Assembly (NCBI GenBank): GCA_035541735.1
Contig: DATKMS010000294.1
Location: forward strand, 34,395-98,394
Reading direction: 5' to 3'
From: DATKMS01 sp035541735
GTDB lineage: Bacteria; Desulfobacterota; Binatia; HRBIN30
Length of the DNA: 64,000 nt
The notes under the pieces were generated by a model. It ran no database searches, was not told where the DNA came from, and worked only from the letters and a program-made list of their open reading frames with translations. A program made the position numbers and the translations under genes. Of the stretch, positions 51,370 through 59,721 are shown in pieces. Every line of letters starts with the position of its first letter. Within the stretch, counting starts at the first letter, position 1.

Positions 51370-52983
51370 TTACACACTCACGGTTTGCAGGCGACGGTAG
51401 GTGAGCAGATAGTCGTACACGACGCGCGTGCCGACGACGGCGGTGAAGACGCTGCTGATCACGCCGATGCACAGGGTGATGGCAAATCCCCGCACCGGGC
51501 CGGTGCCGAACTGGAACAGAATGGCGCCGGCCAGCAGGGTGTTGGTGTTGGTGTCGAGAATGGCGGGCAGGGCACGCTGGTAGCCCGCTTCGATGGCGGC
51601 GCGCGCGCTCTTGCCCAAGCGCAGCTCCTCGCGGATGCGCTCGTTGATGAGGACGTTGGCATCCACCGCCATACCGATCGTCAGGACGACCCCGGCGATG
51701 CCCGGCAGTGTGAGCGTGGCTTGGAAGGCGGCCAGCGCTGCCATCAGGAACAAGACGTTGAGTATCAAGGCCATGTCTGCCAGGAGGCCGGCGAACTTGT
51801 AGTAGACCAGCATGAACAGCACGACGAGCGAGCCGCCGACGATGAACGAGCGGACGCCTTGCCGGATCGAATCCTGCCCGAGCGACGGTCCGACGGTCCG
51901 CTCTTCGGCAATGTGCACCGGTGCCGGGAGCGCGCCGGCACGCAGGACGATGGCAAGATCGCGTGCTTCCTTGATGTCGAAATTGCCGGTGATCGACGCG
52001 CGGCCGCCGCTGATGCGCTCGCGGATGACCGGCGCGGAGTACACGGTGTTGTCGAGGATGATCGCCAGACGCTTGCCGACGCTGCGGCCGGTGAGCTCAT
52101 CGAACTGCTTGGCGCCGCGGGCGTTGAACTCGAGGGCGACGTACGGACCTTCCATCTGCGTTGCCGGGCGGACCATGGCGTCGGCGATCGTATCGCCGGT
52201 CATCAGCGTTTGTGACTGCACCAGATACTTGGCCCGGCGTCCGCGCCCCGCGCCGGCGGAGGTGTCGACGTCGGCTCCGTTGAGAATTTGTGTGCCCGGA
52301 GGCAATGCCTTCTCGCCACCGGTGTAGCTGTCGGCGTCCGGGACATCCGCCAGTAGCTTGAACTCCAACAGCGCCGTGCGTCCGATGAGGTCCTTGGCCC
52401 GCTGCGGATCCTGGATGCCTGGCAGCTGGACCACGATATCCTGATCACCCTGGCGCTGGATGATGGGTTCAGACACGCCGAACTGGTCGATGCGGTTGCG
52501 AATCGTCTCCAGCGATTGTTCCAGGGCGAAGTCACGCAGCCGGCGCTCCTCGCGTTTGGTCATGGCGAGCTGGAAAGTCACCCGTCCGTCCTGCGTGCTG
52601 GAGTCTTCGATGGCGAGGTTGGGGAAGTGCTCCTTCACGAAAGCGGTGAATTGGGCGCGGTCGGCGTTGGCGGCCAGGCTGACCTCGATCCGGGAATCTT
52701 TGCGTGCTGCGGCGTCGACGGCGACCTTCGCCTCGCCAGCCTCGCGTTTGAGGTCGGTGGCGTCGCGATCGAGCGCGTTCTCGATGGCCTTGTTCATGTC
52801 AACGGTCAGGACCAGATGCGTTCCGCCTTGCAGATCCAATCCCAAATGGATGCGTTGACTCGGCAGGTAGCCCTTCCAGAACGACGGCAGGTCCGTGACG
52901 AAGGTCGGCACGAGGTAGAGCAAGGCAGTCAATACCAGCGCGAGGATGAGCAATGCCCGATACAGTATACTTTGCCGTGTCAC
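51370..52983 (-). CDS. secD: Protein translocase subunit SecD
   Basis: A 537-residue SecD with one N-terminal helix, a large periplasmic region (P1) and five C-terminal helices. Signatures: LGLDLQGGTHLVL, IRNRIDQFGVSEPIIQRQGDQDIVVQLPGI, LEFNARGAKQFDELT, GRASITGNF, RAGALPAPV and the membrane motif GIAGVVLTIGMAVDANVLINERIREEL, where the Asp takes part in proton use. The start overlaps yajC by 4 nt (ATGA). Confidence 0.96.
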   Translation of the reverse strand: MTRQSILYRALLILALVLTALLYLVPTFVTDLPSFWKGYLPSQRIHLGLDLQGGTHLVLTVDMNKAIENALDRDATDLKREAGEAKVAVDAAARKDSRIEVSLAANADRAQFTAFVKEHFPNLAIEDSSTQDGRVTFQLAMTKREERRLRDFALEQSLETIRNRIDQFGVSEPIIQRQGDQDIVVQLPGIQDPQRAKDLIGRTALLEFKLLADVPDADSYTGGEKALPPGTQILNGADVDTSAGAGRGRRAKYLVQSQTLMTGDTIADAMVRPATQMEGPYVALEFNARGAKQFDELTGRSVGKRLAIILDNTVYSAPVIRERISGGRASITGNFDIKEARDLAIVLRAGALPAPVHIAEERTVGPSLGQDSIRQGVRSFIVGGSLVVLFMLVYYKFAGLLADMALILNVLFLMAALAAFQATLTLPGIAGVVLTIGMAVDANVLINERIREELRLGKSARAAIEAGYQRALPAILDTNTNTLLAGAILFQFGTGPVRGFAITLCIGVISSVFTAVVGTRVVYDYLLTYRRLQTVSV

Positions 52984-53324
52984 TTCGGTTTGTCCTTCTC
53001 TTTGTTGTTGTCGTCCGCCGCGCCGGACTTGGCCAGCGACGCAATTTGCTGCCGGTCGACGCGGACGCGGACGTTGGGGGCGATTTCGAGCGTGACGATC
53101 TTGTCGGTGAGCGCCATGATCTTTCCGTACAGTCCACCGGACGTGATGACGTCATCGTTGCGCTTCAGGTTGGCCAGCATCGTCCGGTGTTCTTTCGCCT
53201 TCTGCTGCTGTGGGCGGATGAGGAGGAAGTAGAAGACGACGAAAATGAGGACGAGCGGCATGAACTGCATGACTGCCGGAGGTGCGCCCCCCGGTGCCGC
53301 TTGTGCCCATGCCGGGTTGATCAT
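52980..53324 (-). CDS. yajC: Sec translocon accessory subunit YajC
   Basis: A 114-residue single-helix inner-membrane protein. FMPLVLIFVVFYFLLIRPQQQKAKEH is the family hallmark (helix then RPQ), followed by LKRNDDVITSGGLYGKI and a beta domain; the C-terminus is a charged Lys/Asp tail. YajC associates with SecDF. It overlaps tgt upstream and secD downstream by 4 nt each. Confidence 0.95.
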   Translation of the reverse strand: MINPAWAQAAPGGAPPAVMQFMPLVLIFVVFYFLLIRPQQQKAKEHRTMLANLKRNDDVITSGGLYGKIMALTDKIVTLEIAPNVRVRVDRQQIASLAKSGAADDNNKEKDKPK

Positions 53325-54487
53325 GCATCGCTCCCTTGTGTCAGCCCCGCGAGACGCGACCCCGCCCAGGCCGCGAACTCTCCCCGCGCGATGGCCGCGC
53401 GCATGTCGCGCATGAGTTGCTGATAGAAGTGCAGGTTATGCAGGCTGGCGAGCTGCGCACCGAGCATTTCGTTGGCTACCGCCAGATGGCGCAGATAGGC
53501 GCGGCTGAACGTGCGGCAGGTGTAGCAGCGGCACTCGGCATCAGGCGGCTCGGGGTCCTGGGCATAGCGCGCCAGGCGGATGTTGAGCCGACCGCTCGAC
53601 GTGAACAACATGCCGTTACGCGCATTGCGGGTCGGCAACACGCAGTCGAACATGTCGTACCCCATGCCCACAAACCGAATCAGGTCTTCGGGCAAGCCCA
53701 CACCCATCAGATACCGTGGACGATCCATCGGCAACGCCGCCGCCGTCGCCTCCGCCAGCGCCATAGTGACGTTTCGCTCTTCCCCTACACTCAATCCCCC
53801 CACCGCATAGCCCGGAAAATCGAGCGCCACAAGCGCACGCGCCTGCTCGGCGCGCAGCTCCGCGTAGGTCGCGCCTTGGACGATGCCGAAGACGAGTTGC
53901 CCGGGTGTCACCTCGAAAGCGCGGGAGCGTCGTGCCCAGTCGAGCGTGCGACCCGCCGCACGCTCCGCCTCCGCGCGCGTCGCTGTTCCGGGGACGCATT
54001 CGTCGAGGACCATGATGATGTCGACGCCGAGGTCAACCTGCAGCTGCACGACAGCCTCAGGTGTCAGGAACATCGCGGCACCGTCGACGTGCGAGCGGAA
54101 GGCGACGCCCTCGTCGGTGACCTTGCGCAGCCCGGCCAGGCTGAAGATTTGATACCCGCCACTGTCGGTGAGGATTGGTCCGTCCCAGCCCATGAAGCGG
54201 TGCAAGCCACCGAGGTCACGGATCAGTGCTGCGCCGGGACGCAGGGCGAGGTGATAGGCGTTGGCGAGGATGATCTCTGCGCCAATCTCGCGCAACTGCC
54301 CGGGCGTGATGCCCTTCACGGTTGCCAGCGTGCCCACGGGCATGAACGCCGGCGTGTTGATGGTACCGTGTGCCGTCGTGAGCCGGCCACAGCGTGCGCG
54401 ATTCTCGGCAGATGACGCCGTCACCGCGAAGACGGGTGTTGCAGGGTCGTCGGCGCGCCGTGCGAGTGCAGCGGTGGTGGGGTTCAT
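53321..54487 (-). CDS. tgt: tRNA-guanine transglycosylase
   Basis: A 388-residue TGT that exchanges guanine-34 for preQ1 in queuosine tRNAs. Motifs: TPAFMPVGTLATVKG, the DSGGYQIFSLAGLRK segment with the catalytic Asp, MVLDECVPGTAT with the second active-site region, GIVQGATY, YAVGGLSVGE, GVGLPEDLI, FDCVLPTRNARNG (nucleophile Asp), and zinc ligands CRCYTC plus a distal His. ATG 54487 overlaps the queA stop by 4 nt. Confidence 0.96.
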   Translation of the reverse strand: MNPTTAALARRADDPATPVFAVTASSAENRARCGRLTTAHGTINTPAFMPVGTLATVKGITPGQLREIGAEIILANAYHLALRPGAALIRDLGGLHRFMGWDGPILTDSGGYQIFSLAGLRKVTDEGVAFRSHVDGAAMFLTPEAVVQLQVDLGVDIIMVLDECVPGTATRAEAERAAGRTLDWARRSRAFEVTPGQLVFGIVQGATYAELRAEQARALVALDFPGYAVGGLSVGEERNVTMALAEATAAALPMDRPRYLMGVGLPEDLIRFVGMGYDMFDCVLPTRNARNGMLFTSSGRLNIRLARYAQDPEPPDAECRCYTCRTFSRAYLRHLAVANEMLGAQLASLHNLHFYQQLMRDMRAAIARGEFAAWAGSRLAGLTQGSDA

Positions 54488-55611
54488 TGGATGAGCATGG
54501 CGTCGCCGTAGCTGTAGAAGCGATAGCGGCGGCGGATTGCCTCGGCGTAGGTGGCCAGGATGCGCTCGCGTCCGGCGAAGGCGCTGACCAGCAGTAACAG
54601 CGTGGACCCCGGCAAGTGGAAGTTCGTCAACAGCGCATCGACGACGCGGAACTCGTGGCCTGGAACGATGAAGCAGTCCGCCCAGCGCACGCCGCTCGCC
54701 ACCACATCGTGCTCCGACGCGGCCGATTCGAGGGCCCGCGTGGTCGTCGTGCCGACAGCGACGATGCGGCCGCCTGCGGCCTTGACCTGCCGAATGCGCG
54801 CCGCCGTGGCGTCCGGGATCTCGCACCATTCGGCTGCCATGACGTGTTCGCACAGGTCGGCGGAGCGCAGCGGGAGAAACGTTCCGGGTCCGACGTGTAA
54901 TGTCAGCCGGGCGATCTCCGCGCCGCGCTGCCGGACGGCTGCCAGGAGTTCGTCAGTGAAATGCAGGCCAGCGGTTGGAGCAGCGATCGCTCCCGGGACA
55001 CTGGCAAAGATGGTCTGATAACGCGTCTGATCGAGGGGCAGCGGTCCGTCCGGCCGGTGGATGTACGGTGGAAGAGGAATTTCGCCATGCTGGTCGACAA
55101 GCGCCTTTCCTGAGGCTGCGTCCTCGAAAGTCAGGGTGTAGTGGCCGCCGCCTTGGGCCGCCGCGACCACGGCGCCAACGTTCCCCGCGAAGTCGATCCG
55201 TCTGCCCGGACGCAACCGCTTGGCGGGCCTGCCAAGGCAGAGCCAGGTAGCGGGTTCGTTCGTAGCTGCTGAGGGAGGCGTCGGAGCACGGCGTGCCATG
55301 TCCTGAGGGAAGAGCGGGCGAACCAGCAACACCTCCACGGCCCCACCAGTTGCCGTTCGGCCAAACAGCCTCGCCGGAATGACCTTGGTATCGTTGACTA
55401 CCAGCAAGTCGCCGGTCCGCAGATGGCCCGGCAAAGCGTGCACATGCGTGTGCGTCAGGTCGCCGGAGCGCCGATCGAGCACCAACAGGCGTGCCTGGTC
55501 GCGACGCTCCGCGGGCACCTGAGCGATCAGCTCCGGAGGCAGATCGAAATGGAAATCGGACAGCGTCACAGACGCATCCGCGCATCGAGTCGAAGCCGCA
55601 ACACTCTCCAT
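54484..55611 (-). CDS. queA: S-adenosylmethionine:tRNA ribosyltransferase-isomerase
   Basis: A 375-residue QueA, which adds the epoxycyclopentandiol of queuosine to preQ1-tRNA. Family landmarks: DFHFDLPPELIAQVPAERRD, LLVVNDTKVIPARLFG, PTAGLHFTDELL, LHVGPGTFLPLRSADLCEHVMAAEWCEI, GGRIVAVGTTTTRALES and LLTNFHLPGSTLLLLVSAFAG. The N-terminus is about 15 residues longer than usual, so GTG 55569 is a plausible alternative to ATG 55611. It opens the long overlapping run that ends with recJ. Confidence 0.95.
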   Translation of the reverse strand: MESVAASTRCADASVTLSDFHFDLPPELIAQVPAERRDQARLLVLDRRSGDLTHTHVHALPGHLRTGDLLVVNDTKVIPARLFGRTATGGAVEVLLVRPLFPQDMARRAPTPPSAATNEPATWLCLGRPAKRLRPGRRIDFAGNVGAVVAAAQGGGHYTLTFEDAASGKALVDQHGEIPLPPYIHRPDGPLPLDQTRYQTIFASVPGAIAAPTAGLHFTDELLAAVRQRGAEIARLTLHVGPGTFLPLRSADLCEHVMAAEWCEIPDATAARIRQVKAAGGRIVAVGTTTTRALESAASEHDVVASGVRWADCFIVPGHEFRVVDALLTNFHLPGSTLLLLVSAFAGRERILATYAEAIRRRYRFYSYGDAMLIQ

Positions 55612-55623
55612 GGTGAGGCCGGT

Positions 55624-55652
55624 AAAAAAACAGGCACCGGGCAGGGTGCCTG
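55624..55652 (-). terminator. Rho-independent terminator after the UDG-NfeD-slipin operon
   Basis: A perfect 8-bp GC-rich stem (CAGGCACC / GGTGCCTG, 6-nt loop) is followed on the minus strand by seven consecutive T residues. It lies about 100 nt past the slipin stop and 13 nt before the queA start, insulating queA from the upstream operon. Confidence 0.85.
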
Positions 55653-55748
55653 CGAGTTCACACCAATCGTGGCTGAGCCATAAACCACAGGGTCCCTAGA
55701 GAGTCAAGGCGACCCGTTCCTCCGCCGAGCACGACACACGCACACGTT

Positions 55749-56501
55749 TCACGGCTTCTGTGTCCCCTTCAGAAAGGGGGTGATCAGATCAATCGGCAGC
55801 GGAAAGATGGTTGTCGAGTTGTTCTCCGACGCCACCTCGGTCAGGGTCTGCAGGAACCGCAGTTGCAGGGCCATCGGGTGCTGGCCGATGACGGCGGAGG
55901 CGTCGGCGAGCTTCTGCGCCGCCTGGAACTCGCCCTCGGCGTTGATCACCTTGGCGCGCCGCTCGCGTTCCGCCTCGGCCTGCGCTGCCATTGCGCGCTG
56001 CATGTCTTGGGGCAGATCGATGTGCTTGACCTCAACGGCGACGACCTTGATGCCCCACGGGTCCGTCTGCTGGTCCAGGATCTCCTGCAAGCGCGCGTTG
56101 ATCTTCTCACGCTCTGCCAGAAGCTCATCGAGCTCGGCCTGCCCGCAGACGCTGCGCAGCGTCGTCTGCGCCAGCTGTGAGGTCGCGAACAAGTAATCGG
56201 CGACCTCGACCACGGCGCGGTTCGGGTCGATGACGCGGAAGTAGAGCACCGCGCTGACCTTCACCGAGACGTTGTCGCGCGTGATGACGTCCTGCGGCGG
56301 CACGTCCATGGTCACCGTGCGCAACTCGATGCGCTGCATCTTCTCGATCAGCGGAATGACGTAGATGATCCCCGGGCCGCGCGACGCCACCAAGCGCCCG
56401 AGCCGGAAGATCACGCCGCGTTCATACTCCTTCAGGATCTTGAGGCCGCTGACCAAAAGGCCCACGGCCAGGATGACGACTGTCGTTGCCGGTCCAAACA
56501 T
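55749..56501 (-). CDS. Slipin/stomatin-like SPFH protein
   Basis: A 250-residue band-7 protein with an N-terminal membrane hairpin (about 3-25), the SPFH domain (EYERGVIFRLGRLVASRGPGIIYVIPLIEKMQRIELRT...), a coiled coil rich in Ala/Glu/Arg and the C-terminal oligomerisation motif. It scaffolds membrane microdomains and typically partners the NfeD protease encoded just upstream, 19 nt away. ATG 56501 is preferred to GTG 56504 because of spacing to GGAGGGA. Confidence 0.92.
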   Translation of the reverse strand: MFGPATTVVILAVGLLVSGLKILKEYERGVIFRLGRLVASRGPGIIYVIPLIEKMQRIELRTVTMDVPPQDVITRDNVSVKVSAVLYFRVIDPNRAVVEVADYLFATSQLAQTTLRSVCGQAELDELLAEREKINARLQEILDQQTDPWGIKVVAVEVKHIDLPQDMQRAMAAQAEAERERRAKVINAEGEFQAAQKLADASAVIGQHPMALQLRFLQTLTEVASENNSTTIFPLPIDLITPFLKGTQKP

Positions 56502-56520
56502 CACTCCCTCCCTTCAACCG

Positions 56521-57861
56521 TCACGCTCGCCGTGTCGCCGCATCGGCGAGCCGCCGCACCGTGAGGCGCATGCCGTCGACGCGCACGACCTGGACACGTT
56601 CGCCAACCTCAATGGCTCGATCGGCGTCGGCATTCCAGTACTCCCCGTGGACGAAGACCTTGCCGCGCACGCTGTCGGGCACGATCCGCTGCCGCACCTC
56701 GCCAACCTCGCCAACGAGTCCTTCGCTCCCCAGGGCTGGCTTGCGACGTTGCGAGCGCACCACCAAGTAGCTCACCAGCAGCGTGAAGCCACCGAAGGTG
56801 GCCGCCGCGGCATACACAATGTTGCGGTCCACGGCGAGGGTGGAGTCCGGCGTGTCAAACAGCAGCAGCGAGCCGAGGACGAACGCGACGATGCCGCCGA
56901 CACCGAGGATACCAAAACTGGGCAGAAACAGTTCGGCGATGAGCAGCGCCAGGCCGAGGCCGATGAGCGCCAAGCCGCTGTAGTTGATCGGCAGCACCTG
57001 CAGTGCAGCCATGCCCAGGAGCAGGCAGATGCCGCCGGCGATGCCCGGAAAGAAGACGCCCGGGTGCGTGAACTCGACGTACAGCCCCAGCAGCCCCGCC
57101 ATCATCAGCAGGTAGGCGACGTTGGGGTTCGCGAGGATATTGAGAAACTTCTGCTTGAGGCGCATCTCGCGGACGACGAACGTTGCGCCGTTGAGGTCGA
57201 GTCGGCGCTTCGTGCCCTGAACGGTCACGTCGTGCTCGCTCGCCTGGCGCAGCAGGTCGTCACGATTCGCCGCGACGATGTCGATGACGTGTAGCTTCAG
57301 CGCCTCCTGCTCGGTGATCGAGACGCTTTCGCGCACGGCCTTCTCGGCCCATTCGACGTTACGGCCGCGCTCCTGGGCGATGGTCTTGCTCAACGAGGCG
57401 GTGAAGTTCTCGACCTTCTCGCGCATATCGCCGCCGATGTCGCTGCCTTGGCCACTGACCGGGTGCGCCGCGCCGATGTTGGTGCCGGGCGCCATGGCTG
57501 CAATGTTGGCGGCCATGGTGACGAACACGCCGGCCGACGCGGCCCCGGCGCCGCTCGGGGCGACGTAGACGATCACCGGCACCGGCGAGCCCAACAGGTC
57601 TTTGACGATCGACTTGGTCGAGTCGAGCAACCCGCCCGGCGTGTCCAGCTGAATGATCAACGCGCGCGCGCCGTCACGCTCGGCGGCGGCGAGCGACTCG
57701 TGGATGAAGTCGGCGATGGCCGGATTGATCATCGCGTCGATGACGATCAGGTCGACCGTCTTCTCGGGGGCCCCACCGGCCGTTGGGTTCCACGTGAGAC
57801 AAGCCAGCGTGCAAAGGAGGGCGGCACACACCCGCCGCACGGCTCGTGCGCCGGGCGTCAC
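56521..57861 (-). CDS. NfeD family membrane serine protease (ClpP-class, 1510-N type)
   Basis: A 446-residue protein: signal peptide (about 8-30), a periplasmic ClpP-like protease domain, four to five transmembrane helices (about 245-375) and a C-terminal OB-fold NfeD domain. Nucleophile S109 lies in PSGAGAASAG and the partner Lys is probably K149 (REKVENF), matching the Ser-Lys dyad of Pyrococcus 1510-N, which cleaves stomatin. It starts at GTG 57861 in a 4-nt overlap with the UDG stop. Confidence 0.91.
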   Translation of the reverse strand: MTPGARAVRRVCAALLCTLACLTWNPTAGGAPEKTVDLIVIDAMINPAIADFIHESLAAAERDGARALIIQLDTPGGLLDSTKSIVKDLLGSPVPVIVYVAPSGAGAASAGVFVTMAANIAAMAPGTNIGAAHPVSGQGSDIGGDMREKVENFTASLSKTIAQERGRNVEWAEKAVRESVSITEQEALKLHVIDIVAANRDDLLRQASEHDVTVQGTKRRLDLNGATFVVREMRLKQKFLNILANPNVAYLLMMAGLLGLYVEFTHPGVFFPGIAGGICLLLGMAALQVLPINYSGLALIGLGLALLIAELFLPSFGILGVGGIVAFVLGSLLLFDTPDSTLAVDRNIVYAAAATFGGFTLLVSYLVVRSQRRKPALGSEGLVGEVGEVRQRIVPDSVRGKVFVHGEYWNADADRAIEVGERVQVVRVDGMRLTVRRLADAATRRA

Positions 57862-58670
57862 GTGTAACGCTCCAGTTCGCGCAACACCGTCTTGATGTCC
57901 TCCCACACCAGGCGCTTATCGTTGGGGTTGCGCAGCAGATAGGCGGGATGCAGCGTCGGCATCAGCCTGATGCCCTGAAAATCGTACCAGTGGCCGCGTA
58001 AGCGCGAGATCGGCGTCTTCAAGCCGAGCAGGGTCTGCGCGGCAAACGTACCCAGCGCCACCAGCACCTTGGGTTGGATGATCTCGATCTGTCGCAACAG
58101 GAACGGCTGGCAGGCGGCAATTTCGTCGGGCTCGGGGTTGCGGTTCTCGGGTGGCCGGCACTTGATGACGTTGGCGATGTAGACGTCCTCCCGCCGCAGC
58201 TTCATGCCTTTGGTGATGATCTCGGTCAGTAGCTGGCCGGCGCGACCGACGAACGGCTCGGCCTGCAGATCTTCGTCGCGTCCCGGGCCTTCACCGACGA
58301 ACATCAGCGTTGCCTGTGGATTGCCGACGCCGAAGACGATGTGCGTGCGACCTCGGCACAGCTTGCAGCGCTGGCAATCGCCGAGTTCGGCGCGCAGCTC
58401 GTCCAGCGTCAGCGCGCGGCGCACGCCGGGGGCGGCGAACAGATCGGCGGCCGCGGCGCGCACCGCTGGTGCCGGCGCCTGTGTGGCTGTTGGTGAAGAG
58501 GCAGGGGGCGCCGGGGGTTGCTGACCACCTTGGGCGGTTGCTGGCGGGCGCGGACGGCGTGGGACGGCGTCGAGGCCGGCGGAGCGCTGGTACTCGAGAT
58601 AGGCGCGCACCTGATCGAGGACCTCCCGCGCCCCGGCTTGAGCAGCCTCCGTCTCGGTTGTACGATTCAT
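57858..58670 (-). CDS. Family 4 (Fe-S) uracil-DNA glycosylase
   Basis: A 270-residue UDG that removes uracil from DNA. The catalytic domain (about 86-270) has the 4Fe-4S ligands C99, C102, C171 and C187, motif GEGPGRDEDLQAEPFVGRAGQLL, IANVIKCRPPENRNP, and the C-terminal TLHPAYLLRNPNDKRLVWEDIK. An 80-residue Pro/Ala-rich, probably disordered N-terminal extension precedes it. ATG 58670 or 58676 starts it; the latter overlaps the ATG of the divergent phospholipase-like gene. Coupled to the NfeD gene downstream. Confidence 0.93.
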   Translation of the reverse strand: MNRTTETEAAQAGAREVLDQVRAYLEYQRSAGLDAVPRRPRPPATAQGGQQPPAPPASSPTATQAPAPAVRAAAADLFAAPGVRRALTLDELRAELGDCQRCKLCRGRTHIVFGVGNPQATLMFVGEGPGRDEDLQAEPFVGRAGQLLTEIITKGMKLRREDVYIANVIKCRPPENRNPEPDEIAACQPFLLRQIEIIQPKVLVALGTFAAQTLLGLKTPISRLRGHWYDFQGIRLMPTLHPAYLLRNPNDKRLVWEDIKTVLRELERYT

Positions 58671-58674
58671 TGCC

Positions 58675-59580
58675 ATGACGTTACTCGCCGCATGCGCCTT
58701 CCTCGTCCTGCTCTTCGCGCCCGCTCAGGCATCGGCTTGGGGACCCATCACGCACCTCGCGCACGGGTCTGGTGTGCTGGAAAACCTTACCATCCTGGGA
58801 ATATCGCTTCAACGACTGCTGCGCCGGCATCGGCTCGAATATCTGTACGGCTGCATCGGCGCCGACATTACCCAGGCGAAAAAGTACACCCGCGCGCAGC
58901 AGGCGCACTGCCACTCCTGGCGGGTCGGTTGGTCGCTGGTCGAGCGCGCCGACAACGACGCGCAGCGGGCGTTCGCGTACGGCTATCTGACGCACCTCGC
59001 CGGTGACGTCTACTCGCACAACCACTACGTGCCCACGCAGCTGATCGTCAGCTTCCGCGCCCGCACCCTGCGACACACCTACTGGGAGGCACGCTTCGAC
59101 GCGCAGCAGCAGGCGGCGTACCGCCTGATCGTGCGTGAGCTGCGCGGCCATCGCTTCCCGGAGTGCGATGCCCTAGTGCGTGACGTCGTCTCGCGGACCC
59201 TGTTTTCCTTCCGTACCGACAAGCGTATCTTCCGCGGCTTCATTGCGATCCACGATCTCGACCAATGGCATCGCATCATGCGCCGGCTGAGCGCGGGCTC
59301 GCGCTACCCGCTGCCGATGGAGGTGGTGGAGCGCTACAACGCTGCCTGTCACGGCAGCATCGTCGATCTCCTGCAACGCGGCAAGCACTCCGTGTGTCAG
59401 GGCGCCGACCCCACGGGCCTGCGGGCGATCGCGCTGGCGAAGGAGGTCCGGCGCAGTTTGAAGGCGCTCAACCGCCAGGGTCGCGTCACACCCAAGCTGC
59501 AAGAGGAGATCGACGCCCTCGACGAACGGCTGGATCTGGAACCGGCGACCGGCGACGTTCCCCTGTGCGTGGCGCACTGA
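58675..59580 (+). CDS. Zinc-dependent phospholipase C family protein
   Basis: A 301-residue secreted protein with a signal peptide (about 1-20, ending AQASA). The mature N-terminus begins WGPITHLAHG, then HCHSWRVGW and YGYLTHLAGDVYSHNHYVP: the Trp/His/Asp pattern of the zinc phospholipase C/P1-nuclease superfamily metal site. Substrate unknown. Its start overlaps the divergent UDG 5' end, so the promoters must overlap the neighbouring coding sequence. Confidence 0.83.
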   Translation: MTLLAACAFLVLLFAPAQASAWGPITHLAHGSGVLENLTILGISLQRLLRRHRLEYLYGCIGADITQAKKYTRAQQAHCHSWRVGWSLVERADNDAQRAFAYGYLTHLAGDVYSHNHYVPTQLIVSFRARTLRHTYWEARFDAQQQAAYRLIVRELRGHRFPECDALVRDVVSRTLFSFRTDKRIFRGFIAIHDLDQWHRIMRRLSAGSRYPLPMEVVERYNAACHGSIVDLLQRGKHSVCQGADPTGLRAIALAKEVRRSLKALNRQGRVTPKLQEEIDALDERLDLEPATGDVPLCVAH

Positions 59581-59613
59581 GTTTTCAGGTTCGAATTCGG
59601 CGAGGCCAGCGGA

Positions 59614-59649
59614 CTTCAGGCAGTTCGTTTTCCTGCCCGACGCCTGAAG
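59614..59649. terminator. Inverted repeat after the phospholipase-like gene
   Basis: CTTCAGGC at 59614-59621 and GCCTGAAG at 59642-59649 form an 8-bp stem around a 20-nt loop that holds an inner GGCAG/CTGCC pairing. No T tract follows, so it may be a weak terminator or a structured leader of the GHKL ATPase gene 72 nt downstream. Confidence 0.4.
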
Positions 59650-59721
59650 CCTGGGGTCAGATGCCCTGCCGGGGTAGCTCGCCGCCTTGGTGCCTGCACG
59701 CTGGCGTGCTAACCGGCCCGC

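Noticed and set aside
59585..59600. GTTCGAATTC, resembling a tRNA T-loop
   Set aside because: No acceptor or anticodon stem can be built around it.
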